Source: Fibrella rubiginis
GTDB lineage: Bacteria; Bacteroidota; Bacteroidia; Cytophagales; Spirosomataceae
DNA: 64,000 nucleotides
Assembly (NCBI RefSeq): GCF_017353185.1
Contig: NZ_JAFMYV010000006.1
Span: 308,510-372,509 of the forward strand
Reading direction: 5' to 3'
This document shows, piece after piece, positions 25,303-34,214 of this stretch (within the stretch, counting starts at the first letter, position 1; each line of letters starts with the position of its first letter). A model generated the notes under the pieces. That model was not told the DNA's origin. It made no database searches and saw only the letters and a program-made list of their open reading frames with translations. The translations under genes and the position numbers were made by a program.

Positions 25303-25638
25303 TTAACGCACAGCAAAGCCTGTGTAGGGTCGTATATCCTCCGGCTGGAAGGCCAGCACAATGTCTTCTTTGAAAACACCCGCCTCAACCAGTTCATCAG
25401 CGATGGGACTGTCGGTACTGTCGTGTTGGATCCAAATCTTATCGCCGATGATGTCGAGGTGTAAACTGGCACCGTGAATACGATGCTTATTTAACCATCC
25501 TACCCTAACCACCTGAAAATGGTTTTCTGCTTTATCGATGATCAGCTCACTGTCTATTTGGCCGCATTTTGGCTTGAATCCGGCATACTCAGTCATCAAA
25601 GACCGAATGAGTTGGCGGTAGTGCGTTAGCTTATCCAT
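25303..25638 (-). CDS. XisI-family protein (orphan)
   Basis: 111 residues with the full XisI pattern: YRQLIRSLMTEYAGFKP, HFQVVRVGWLNKHRIHGASL, LDIIGDKIWIQHDSTDS and GVFKEDIVLAFQPEDIRPYT. In heterocystous cyanobacteria XisH and XisI help control excision of the fdxN element; most genomes carry them outside that setting, role unknown. Normally xisH precedes xisI; no XisH-like gene is adjacent here. IR-7 lies upstream. Confidence 0.85.
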   Translation of the reverse strand: MDKLTHYRQLIRSLMTEYAGFKPKCGQIDSELIIDKAENHFQVVRVGWLNKHRIHGASLHLDIIGDKIWIQHDSTDSPIADELVEAGVFKEDIVLAFQPEDIRPYTGFAVR

Positions 25639-25674
25639 CGTATAATTAAGCGTTGTTGTTTATTATAACTTGAA

Positions 25675-25795
25675 AAGCTGCGCACACTAGGCCCTTCGAC
25701 AAGCTCAGGGTGACAAGAAAATGGATTCAAGTTCTTGAATTGATTCAATTTCCCTGTCACCCTGAGCTTGTCGAAGGGCCTAGTGTGCGCAGCTT
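25675..25795. repeat. Long intergenic inverted repeat IR-7 (perfect 41-nt arms)
   Basis: Arms 25675-25715 and 25755-25795 are perfectly complementary. The arm carries the module CCCTTCGACAAGCTCAGGGT shared in part with IR-11 and IR-14. The 39-nt loop itself contains smaller palindromes (ttcaagttcttgaa, aattgattcaatt). The right arm overlaps the gpmI stop codon; the left arm lies upstream of xisI. Confidence 0.95.
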
Positions 25796-27368
25796 ACACC
25801 AACAGGCTTTCGCCGGTCATTTCGGGGGGTTGGGGAATGCCCAACAGGGCCAGAATGGTGGGGGCAATGTCGCCGAGTTTACCGTTTTTCAATGCGGGTT
25901 GATAGTCGTCATCGACCAGAATGCAGGGCACCAGACTGGTGGTATGGGCCGTGTTGGGGCTTCCGTCGTCATTGACCATGTAATCGGCGTTGCCATGGTC
26001 GGCAATAATAATGGAGGTGTAGCCATGTTCCAGGCCGGTCGTCACCACATCGCGGGTGGTGGCGTCGACGGTTTCGGCGGCTTTCACCACGGCGGCAAAC
26101 ACGCCTGTGTGGCCTACCATGTCAGTATTGGCGAAGTTGAGGCACACAAAGTCGACTTCTTCTTTCTTCAGTTCGGCCACAATGGCATCGCGAATGCCTT
26201 CTGCCGACATCTCCGGTTTCTGGTCGTAGGTCTTTACGGGCACGGTAACAGTTTCGCCCTGCTCGTTCACCAGCGTCATTTCCTTTGGCGAGGGCACCAA
26301 TAACCGGGTTTCGCCCGCGAATGGGGCCTCACGTCCACCCGAAAAAAAGAACGTAACGTGGGGATATTTTTCGGTTTCGGCAATGCGTATCTGCTTCCGT
26401 CCCGCTTCAGCAACCACTTCGCCGAGGGTCTTCTCGAGGTTATCTTTTTCATAAATGACCTTCACACCCACAAAATCGGAGTCGTAGTTGGTCATGGTGA
26501 TGTAGTCCAGGTCGAGCTTATGCATCTGCTGTTCCGGGAAGTCCTTCTGCGTTAGGGACATTGTAATCTCGCGGCCCCGGTCGGTGCGGAAGTTGAAGCA
26601 GATCACCACGTCGCCATTTTCAATTTTGGCAATAGGTTGATGGTCAGAAGTTTCCATCACGATTGGTGAGATAAACTCGTCAGTAGTACCCGCTTCGTAC
26701 CCATGGCGGATGGCCTGAAACACGCCGTCGCCCTGCGCGCGGTCACCCACGGCGTTGACCATGGCGTCGTAAGCCACTTTTACGCGTTCCCAGCGGTTGT
26801 CGCGGTCCATGGCATAGAACCGACCCACCACGGTAGCGAGTTGACCGGTGGTCTTCGCCATGTGTTCCGAGAGGTCGGTCAGATAAGCCAGGCCACTTTT
26901 GGGGTCGGTGTCGCGCCCGTCGGTGAACGCATGGACGAACACATGGCGAAGCCCCTGCTCGTGGGCAATGCTGAGCAGGCCTTTGAGGTGGTCGATGTGC
27001 GCGTGAACACCCCCGTCGGACACCAGCCCGATGAGGTGGACTTTCTTGTTGCCGGCTTTGGCGCGGGCCAGGGCATCAGCCAGAACAGGCTCGTGTTGCA
27101 GGGTATGCTGCTCAACGGCGAGGTTGATTTTCACCAGATCCTGGTATACAATTCGCCCCGCGCCGAGGTTCATGTGGCCCACTTCCGAATTGCCCATCTG
27201 TCCATCGGGCAAACCCACGGGCAGACCCGACGCAGCCAGCGTACTGTGTGTATAGCGATTCCAGGCGTCGGTAACGAACGGAGTTTTTGCCGCCGCCAGC
27301 GCCGAGCGGTCATTTTGGGTGGTTATGCCCCACCCGTCCATAATGACGAGGATAACTTTTTTTTGCAT
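25794..27368 (-). CDS. gpmI: 2,3-bisphosphoglycerate-independent phosphoglycerate mutase
   Basis: 524-residue glycolytic enzyme interconverting 3- and 2-phosphoglycerate with two Mn ions. Family marks: VILVIMDGWGI (metal-binding Asp), GNSEVGHMNLGAG with the phosphorylated Ser near 62, HAFTDGRDTDPKSG, LNFANTDMVGHTG and IIADHGNADYM. Full length. Enolase, the next glycolytic step, lies 3 genes upstream on the same strand. Confidence 0.96.
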   Translation of the reverse strand: MQKKVILVIMDGWGITTQNDRSALAAAKTPFVTDAWNRYTHSTLAASGLPVGLPDGQMGNSEVGHMNLGAGRIVYQDLVKINLAVEQHTLQHEPVLADALARAKAGNKKVHLIGLVSDGGVHAHIDHLKGLLSIAHEQGLRHVFVHAFTDGRDTDPKSGLAYLTDLSEHMAKTTGQLATVVGRFYAMDRDNRWERVKVAYDAMVNAVGDRAQGDGVFQAIRHGYEAGTTDEFISPIVMETSDHQPIAKIENGDVVICFNFRTDRGREITMSLTQKDFPEQQMHKLDLDYITMTNYDSDFVGVKVIYEKDNLEKTLGEVVAEAGRKQIRIAETEKYPHVTFFFSGGREAPFAGETRLLVPSPKEMTLVNEQGETVTVPVKTYDQKPEMSAEGIRDAIVAELKKEEVDFVCLNFANTDMVGHTGVFAAVVKAAETVDATTRDVVTTGLEHGYTSIIIADHGNADYMVNDDGSPNTAHTTSLVPCILVDDDYQPALKNGKLGDIAPTILALLGIPQPPEMTGESLLV

Positions 27369-27386
27369 AGGAGTAGAATGAGTGAT

Positions 27387-27454
27387 TGAGCGAATGAGCG
27401 ATTGAGTGACTGTCTGGACTGGAACGCATAGTCACTCAATTGCTCATTCGCCCA
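27387..27454. repeat. Long intergenic inverted repeat IR-8
   Basis: Arms 27387-27411 and 27430-27454 match at 23 of 25 positions, loop 18 nt. Left side reads as GAATGAGTGATTGAGCGAAT-type words. It fills the gap between gpmI and the LMW phosphatase gene and abuts the phosphatase stop codon. The words are shared with IR-10. Confidence 0.92.
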
Positions 27455-27943
27455 TTAGATACGCTCATTAGAAATAATATACTTGAGCAGCTCCCCGCAG
27501 CAGCGGTGAACGATTTGGTACACTTCTTCAAAAACGTCGGGACCTTCGTAATAAGGGTCGGGCACGTTGGGTTCGTCGCTGATGGCGGGGTCGAATTCGC
27601 GGAGAAGGAAGATGGAGTCATCGTGCGTCAGGCCAACCGAGCGTTGGCTGAGTTTCATTACTGCCTCGAAATTGCTTTCGTCCATGGCGATGATGTAATT
27701 AAACTGAGCCAGGTCTTCGCCGGTCATGCGGCGGGCGCGGTGCGTGAGCGTAAGGCCGTGCGTGAGCGCATTCTGCCGGGTGCGCAGGTCGGGTAATTGC
27801 CCGATATGGTATGAGGCCGTTCCTGCCGAATCGCATTGAATTTTGTCAGCCAACCCCGCTTCGATCACCAGTTGCCGAAACACCCCCTCCGCCACCGGCG
27901 ACCGGCAAATATTTCCGAGACATACGAAAAGCAGGGAGATCAT
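27455..27943 (-). CDS. Low-molecular-weight protein-tyrosine phosphatase
   Basis: 162 residues from ATG 27943 (MISLLFVCLGNICRSP). The active-site loop C8-LGNIC-R14-S is at the N-terminus as in all LMW-PTPs, and the general-acid loop is DEPNVPDPYYEG. Dephosphorylates tyrosine on proteins, often countering a BY-kinase that controls polysaccharide export. An ATG 21 nt upstream is possible but sits just past the end of IR-9 and lengthens the N-terminus beyond the family. Confidence 0.92.
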   Translation of the reverse strand: MISLLFVCLGNICRSPVAEGVFRQLVIEAGLADKIQCDSAGTASYHIGQLPDLRTRQNALTHGLTLTHRARRMTGEDLAQFNYIIAMDESNFEAVMKLSQRSVGLTHDDSIFLLREFDPAISDEPNVPDPYYEGPDVFEEVYQIVHRCCGELLKYIISNERI

Positions 27944-27958
27944 AAAAGGGGCAAGGGG

Positions 27959-28088
27959 GTTCAACGTCTAAGGTTCAAGGTTGCTTCGCCCATGTCTGAC
28001 AGAGCGTTGCTCCGTTTTTACGCTGGAACGAACGGAGCAACGCTCCATCAGATACGGGCGAAGCAACCTTGAACCTTAGACGTTGAAC
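27959..28088. repeat. Long intergenic inverted repeat IR-9 (58-nt arms)
   Basis: Arms 27959-28016 and 28031-28088 match at 54 of 58 positions, loop 14 nt; the longest in the window. Outer arm words GTTCAACGTCTAAGGTTCAA; inner arm GGAGCGTTGCTCCGTT. The mismatches cluster in the middle (27992-28002), leaving outer and inner parts perfect. The sequence attagacgttgaacctcc next to IR-11 is a stray piece of the same outer arm. Confidence 0.95.
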
Positions 28089-28100
28089 ATTGAACCCCTT

Positions 28101-28406
28101 CTATTTTTCTAACGGTTCATCATTTTCGTCTACCAGTACGAAAACATCTTCGTTGCGTTTTTTCATCAGGTACTTTTCGCGGGCGTATTTAATGCGGAGG
28201 CGTTGGCTGCCCAGCACCTCTTTTTGTTCCGCTTTGGTTAGCTCGATCTGTTCCTGATAAAAAGCTTTCTCCTGCTCCAGTTCGCGCAGTTTCCACCAGT
28301 TGCGCGCTTGTGAGCGCAGATCGTTGGCATCGAAAAACAGCATCCACAACACGAAGCCAAGGCCCGTGAAGATGTAAAACTTGCGGCGGTGGTTGAGGAG
28401 GTTCAT
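28101..28406 (-). CDS. Septum formation initiator (DivIC/FtsB-like)
   Basis: 101 residues: short N-terminal cytoplasmic part, one membrane helix (FYIFTGLGFVLWMLFFDAND), then a coiled coil (WWKLRELEQEKAFYQEQIEL) and a charged tail with YAREKYLMKKRNEDVFVLVD, the DivIC/FtsB signature. It belongs to the FtsQLB cell-division subcomplex. It is flanked by IR-9 and IR-10, immediately downstream of enolase, an arrangement common in Bacteroidota. Confidence 0.9.
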   Translation of the reverse strand: MNLLNHRRKFYIFTGLGFVLWMLFFDANDLRSQARNWWKLRELEQEKAFYQEQIELTKAEQKEVLGSQRLRIKYAREKYLMKKRNEDVFVLVDENDEPLEK

Positions 28407-28413
28407 GGGAGTG

Positions 28414-28523
28414 AATGAGTGAATGAGTGATTGAGTGAATAGGCTGACCGGTCCGCCGGTGCGGCATGGGTTTGCTCTGGCGTAAGCAATATTCGCTCAT
28501 TCACTCAATCGCTCATTCACTCA

Positions 28524-28525
<2 letters not shown>
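28414..28525. repeat. Long intergenic inverted repeat IR-10
   Basis: Arms 28414-28440 and 28499-28525 match at 26 of 27 positions; words AATGAGTGAATGAGTGATTG. The 58-nt loop includes gaccggtccgccggt, a second small stem. It overlaps the enolase stop codon and ends 8 nt from the DivIC start. Confidence 0.92.
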
Positions 28526-29807
<1,282 letters not shown>

Positions 29808-29894
29808 TTACGAACAAAAATTTGGATTAAAGTCAAGACAACAACCGAAACAGGTGCTAATGCCCTTTTTCACAGCACAAATAAACGGAAAAAG

Positions 29895-29935
29895 GAAGTA
29901 GCAGTGGGCAGTAGCAGTAGGCAGTGTTGCCCGAC
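29895..29935. repeat. Solo word-repeat stretch (unpaired arm)
   Basis: gaagtagcagtgggcagtagcagtaggcagtgttgccc: three to four degenerate copies of GCAGTAG/GGCAGT. It has the same word-like texture as the arms of the long inverted repeats but no complementary partner in the gap. It may be a decayed or single-armed copy between enolase and the NLR-like gene. Confidence 0.6.
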
Positions 29936-30032
29936 AACCTGTCTCTGCGCCAGATTCGCGCTGATGGGTCGTTGCCTTTTTAGCCCTCTACCTAATTCGT
30001 TTATCGTCGGCTTTTCGCTATTTTACTGCACC

Positions 30033-33000
30033 ATGACACACCAGCATAACATCAACAACGGCATCATCCGGGCCGACGGGAACGTCTACATCGGTGATAC
30101 CATCTACTACACTATTCAGCAACGATTTCAGGATAGCCACAGCGTGCTGTTTCTGCGATTCGAGGCGACCGACGCAGGCCACTACATGGCCCGACTGTCG
30201 GCTAAAAATGCCCAAAGCGGCATCGTAGACCACTACGAACAGGCCGTTGCCGTCACGATTCCGCCCGCGCTGTTTGAAGAGGTCGAGGCGTTTCAGGCCA
30301 TGCGACGGACTATGGGCGGTCAGATACGGATTGGCACAGCCCCATCTGCCGCACCCATACAGGCCGAAGCCGCGCTGACCAACCTATTGCATCAGACTTT
30401 CTTCGGGGGCAATGTCGGCGCGGCTATCGGGCAGTTTATGACCCTGCTGCAACAGGGCAAACTGGCCGAACTGCTGCTAGTGATCTCGACCGACGATGAC
30501 GCCCTGCTGCAACTGCCCTGGGAGATGGTGCTGGCCTGCCTGAGTACTGGGGCCGACGCGCTGCCGCCCAATACCTTCGGGCTGATTCGGAGCCACCTCG
30601 CCACCCTCGATGCCTTCGCCCCGCAGGGCCAAACCAACCGCAACGCCCCGCTGAAAGTGCTGTTTGTATTGGCCCTACCAGAGAATATGCCCGAACACGC
30701 CAAGCAGTTGCAGCTTGAAAATGAACTACGGCAACTCATTGAGGTAGCACAGAACCCGATCAACCAGCCGCCGCTGGTGATCGAGATTCTCGACTGCGCC
30801 AGCCTGACCGATATCACCGACGCCATCACCAAACGCAGCCACGACATCGTGCATATCAGCGGACATGGCGCATACCAAGCCGATGAACAGGAGGGTGTCC
30901 TGCTGCTGGAAGACGAAGACGGCAACCAACTGACCGTGACGGGTAGCCAACTTGGGGCCGTGTTTAGCCCGCTTAAATCAGTTAAACTATTGGTAATCAA
31001 TGCTTGCGAAACGGCGGCGGGCGAAGCCAAGGGTAATGTGGCCCGACAATTGGCCGAGGTGGGCCTGCCCGCCGTATTGGCGATGCGCTTTTCTGTTTCT
31101 GACGACGCTGCCCGCCAGTTTGCCCGGCAGTTCTACAGCAGCCTAGCGGCGGGCGATTCGCTCACCAAAGCGGTGTACGATGCTCGGCAGTATCTCTGGC
31201 AGGGTACAGCGAGGCAACGGCAGGTCAACCCGCAGGCAGCCATTGCGGCAGAGTGGTTTACACCCGTGCTGTTTCAGAATCAGGGTATTGGCTCGCTCAT
31301 TAACCGGCAACAGTCCTATGACAGTAAGACACACGAGGCGTTTTACCCCCCGCTGACGTTCAGGCGCAGTCAACATACCCGGCTGATTGGGGAGGATTTC
31401 ATTGGCCGCAAACGCATCCTGATCCAGTTGCGGCAGGGCTTCAACCAACACAAAGCCATGTGCCTGCACGGCATGGGCGGGCTGGGCAAAACCACCACCG
31501 CCGAAGCCTTCGCCAACCATTACCGTACCCACCACGGCAACCCGCCCGTGCTGCTGTTTCGGAAGGGCAACCACGCTATTGAGGAAATGAGTATCCTGAA
31601 CCGACTGGTAGCTGTCTGGAAAAAACGTGCCAACCCCGATGCCGACGTGATGGAGGAAATGGAGGCTGTTCTGAAGAACCCCGACGTACCCACCCTGGAG
31701 AAGCTACAGGCCGTGATTGACACCTGCCTCCGTGCGTGCCCGATGCTGTTGCTCTTCGACAATGCCGAGGACGTACACGACGAGCAGGGTCGTTTTTATT
31801 CCGCCGACCTGTGCGACTTTCTGCGACACCTGCTCTGCCACCTACCCAAGCCGAGCCAAATTCTGTTTACGACCCGCTATGCGATAGCCGACCTGCACGA
31901 CGACCTGACGCACCTGCCGCTGGGCCAGATGACCTTTGCCGAGCAGTACCGCTACATTCAGGCATCGGAGCGGTTGAGCCGCCTACCCAACGCGCAACAA
32001 AACTTGCTCTACGCCCGCTTCGACGGCCTGCCTCGCGCCTTCGAGTTTCTGGAAGGTATTCTAACCAACAGCGTAGCGTTTGACCTTGACCAACTAGCTG
32101 AAGTTGAAAGCCGCCTGATGGAAAACCTGCTGCTTGGCACCCTCTACAACAGCCTGACCGATACCGAACGGGCGGTCTTTGCCCATGCCTCGGTGCTGAC
32201 GGGCCGCGTCCCCGTGGCCGCCCTTGTCCACGTGCTGGAACAGCCCGAAGCAACCCTCACGCCCATTCTGCGTGTATTGCAGCAGAAAGCACTTTGTTTT
32301 GGCCACGATGATGCGGTTGAGATACACACCCTCACGCGGGCCTGGCTGCGGCAGCAGGGCCACCTCACGCCCGAAGATACCAAGCCCCTCGCCTACCGGG
32401 CCGGGCAGTATTATCACGCCCAGCCTATATGGGATGATCAACTGCTTGCCAAAGATTATTATGAGCAAGCCGAAGCTTGGGATGACTATGCCAACTCCAC
32501 ATTGATTATATCAGATAATTTTAGGAAGATAGGATTTAATAGTAAGGCAAAAGATCTGTGCGAAGATCTTTTACGAAGAAATATATCACCACACACAAAT
32601 GCTAATTCTATTGGCCTGATGGGATCAATAAGCTTGTCTACAGGTAGATATGATGAAGCCTTAGAATTTTTTATGAAAAGCCTCTCGATATGTATCTCAA
32701 TCAAGGATATTAGAGGAGAAGCCGAGAATTATAATAATATTGGTGGAGTTTATAATGAAACACAAAGACCATCTGAGGCATTATTTTATTTTAAGAAAGC
32801 CTTAAAAATTAGAAGAAAGATCAACGATTTGCGTGGATTAGGAAGCAGTCTAAATAATATTAGCCTTATATATTTTAGACAAGAGAGATATGATGCTGCA
32901 ATATCATGTGTAAAAGAAAGTTTAATTTTAAAAAAGAAGGTGAGAGATATTTCAGGAAAAAGTGTAGCGTATGGTAATATGGCAATGTTATACCTTAAAC

Positions 33001-33566
33001 AGAATAAATATGGTAAGGCAATATACTATTGTAACAAGGGACTAAATATTCGCCTCGCACTAGATGAGAAGAATGGAATAGTTAGTATTCTGGGGATGTT
33101 AGGCGTAATAAATGAACGATTAAAGCAGTTTGATGTGGCCCGCTCTTATTATGAAGATAGTTATGAAATAGCAGTTAGCATCCATAACGTACCTGGAAAA
33201 GTGCACGCTTTAAGGGCTTTGGGCAACTTATTTTACTTGCAAAAAAACTATGATCTGGCTTTGTCTCACTATCTTGAAAGTATGCAATTACAGAAATTAA
33301 CAAGTAACCAAAAAATATATGACCTTCCATCGTTTTTAAAGACATTAACCAATATTGGATTCATCTACCATAAACATTTTTCTAATTATATGGAAGCGAT
33401 ACGATATAAAAGACAAGCTGTATTATTAGCGTCAAATATAGAAGATGCTGCCATTTACATTGGAGAAATATTTGAAGAAATTGGCCAAAGTAGATTCGAT
33501 GAAATTTGGACTTTAATTGAAAACGAAGAAAATGCCGCCCGAAACACTAATTCCACTAGCCACTAA
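30033..33566 (+). CDS. NLR-like protein: r0 motif, CHAT protease, NB-ARC, TPR sensor
   Basis: 1177 residues from ATG 30033 (MTHQHNINNG). Order: residues 5-22 HNINNGIIRADGNVYIGD, a short motif repeated in the next protein; about 100-400 CHAT caspase-like domain with catalytic-type His278 (HISGHG) and Cys325 (INACETA); NB-ARC STAND ATPase with P-loop HGMGGLGKTTTAE (Lys486) and Walker B MLLLFDNAED (Asp576); winged-helix region; from about 820 tetratricopeptide repeats (GEAENYNNIGGVYNE, ALFYFKKALKI). Such proteins sense an invader through the repeats, oligomerise and trigger proteolysis or cell death. Codons for the TPR part are strongly AT-rich unlike the rest. Its 3' end overlaps the partner gene. 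No partner-independent target can be named. Confidence 0.88.
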   Translation: MTHQHNINNGIIRADGNVYIGDTIYYTIQQRFQDSHSVLFLRFEATDAGHYMARLSAKNAQSGIVDHYEQAVAVTIPPALFEEVEAFQAMRRTMGGQIRIGTAPSAAPIQAEAALTNLLHQTFFGGNVGAAIGQFMTLLQQGKLAELLLVISTDDDALLQLPWEMVLACLSTGADALPPNTFGLIRSHLATLDAFAPQGQTNRNAPLKVLFVLALPENMPEHAKQLQLENELRQLIEVAQNPINQPPLVIEILDCASLTDITDAITKRSHDIVHISGHGAYQADEQEGVLLLEDEDGNQLTVTGSQLGAVFSPLKSVKLLVINACETAAGEAKGNVARQLAEVGLPAVLAMRFSVSDDAARQFARQFYSSLAAGDSLTKAVYDARQYLWQGTARQRQVNPQAAIAAEWFTPVLFQNQGIGSLINRQQSYDSKTHEAFYPPLTFRRSQHTRLIGEDFIGRKRILIQLRQGFNQHKAMCLHGMGGLGKTTTAEAFANHYRTHHGNPPVLLFRKGNHAIEEMSILNRLVAVWKKRANPDADVMEEMEAVLKNPDVPTLEKLQAVIDTCLRACPMLLLFDNAEDVHDEQGRFYSADLCDFLRHLLCHLPKPSQILFTTRYAIADLHDDLTHLPLGQMTFAEQYRYIQASERLSRLPNAQQNLLYARFDGLPRAFEFLEGILTNSVAFDLDQLAEVESRLMENLLLGTLYNSLTDTERAVFAHASVLTGRVPVAALVHVLEQPEATLTPILRVLQQKALCFGHDDAVEIHTLTRAWLRQQGHLTPEDTKPLAYRAGQYYHAQPIWDDQLLAKDYYEQAEAWDDYANSTLIISDNFRKIGFNSKAKDLCEDLLRRNISPHTNANSIGLMGSISLSTGRYDEALEFFMKSLSICISIKDIRGEAENYNNIGGVYNETQRPSEALFYFKKALKIRRKINDLRGLGSSLNNISLIYFRQERYDAAISCVKESLILKKKVRDISGKSVAYGNMAMLYLKQNKYGKAIYYCNKGLNIRLALDEKNGIVSILGMLGVINERLKQFDVARSYYEDSYEIAVSIHNVPGKVHALRALGNLFYLQKNYDLALSHYLESMQLQKLTSNQKIYDLPSFLKTLTNIGFIYHKHFSNYMEAIRYKRQAVLLASNIEDAAIYIGEIFEEIGQSRFDEIWTLIENEENAARNTNSTSH

Positions 33567-33987
33567 GTACGTCACTGACCTTATTCTGGAAAATGAGGAG
33601 GTGAAGAAATTCCCCCAAGATTTCGTTACGGCAGGAATGCTATGGGTACGGTCGTGGTTTTTGAAGCCTGATGACCCTGTTACCAAAACCATTGTGGAGT
33701 CAGAAACGCAACCAGTAGCAGTGAAAGAGGCTGTGCTAGCCGCCAAGCTGAGTGAACTGATAAAAAATCCGCAGTTTGTGGAAGAGTTGAAAGTTCAGCT
33801 AGCCGCCTACGCACAGCACAGCCCCACCGCCAAAAACATTATCGACGGGGCCGATATTGACATTACAGGGTCGGTACACATCGGTGATAAAACAGACCCT
33901 GGTTCACCTAACTACGATCAGAAGAATATTGTCAAGGGAGGCACAGTCATCAAAGCCAGAGGTGATTTCCGACTAGGCGACGGATGA
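33532..33987 (+). CDS. Candidate amyloid-signalling effector paired with the NLR
   Basis: 151 residues from ATG 33532 (ATG 33517 would give 156); overlaps the NLR 3' end by 35 nt in another frame. Residues 1-98 are helical (FVTAGMLWVRSWFLKPDDPV, KEAVLAAKLSELIKNPQF), with no signal peptide and no strong membrane helix. The C-terminus has two related segments: 101-119 KNIIDGADIDITGSVHIGD and 131-150 KNIVKGGTVIKARGDFRLGD. Both share NI..G....G.(V/F).(I/L)GD with NLR residues 6-22. In fungi HET-s carries r1 and r2 and its NLR carries r0; bacterial NLRs use similar amyloid motifs with helical effector domains. The pore or toxic role is inferred. Confidence 0.7.
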   Translation: MPPETLIPLATKYVTDLILENEEVKKFPQDFVTAGMLWVRSWFLKPDDPVTKTIVESETQPVAVKEAVLAAKLSELIKNPQFVEELKVQLAAYAQHSPTAKNIIDGADIDITGSVHIGDKTDPGSPNYDQKNIVKGGTVIKARGDFRLGDG

Positions 33988-34039
33988 GGTTGCGCTAGTA
34001 CTGAAGGCGGAGCAACCCTGGACATTTGAGGTTGTAAAC

Positions 34040-34170
34040 TGGCGTAGCTTCGCGCGCTCTGCCCTTCGGCAAGCTCAGGGTGACAACGACCTTGAATCAT
34101 CTCAAGAACCTAAATCCATGTCCCTGTCACCCTGAGCCTGTCGAAGGGCCTAGAGCGCGAAGCTACGCCA
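34040..34170. repeat. Long intergenic inverted repeat IR-11
   Basis: Arms 34040-34085 and 34125-34170 match at 41 of 46 positions, loop 39 nt. Outer part GGCGTAGCTTCGCGC, inner part GCCCTTCGRCAAGCTCAGGG as in IR-7. It lies between the convergent effector gene and recG. Flanks hold fragments of other arm types (attagacgttgaacctcc resembles IR-9), suggesting nested or decayed copies. Confidence 0.92.
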
Positions 34171-34214
34171 CTAACAATCTCCTCAACCCATACAATTAGA
34201 CGTTGAACCTCCTC

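Noticed and set aside
25675..25795. Inverted repeats as ends of a miniature transposon
   Set aside because: Arms are nearly adjacent (9-58 nt loop), no target-site duplication was seen and no transposase is in the window; copying by another mechanism remains open.
25710..26303. 197-codon frame opposite the end of gpmI
   Set aside because: Starts inside IR-7 and mirrors a complete GpmI.
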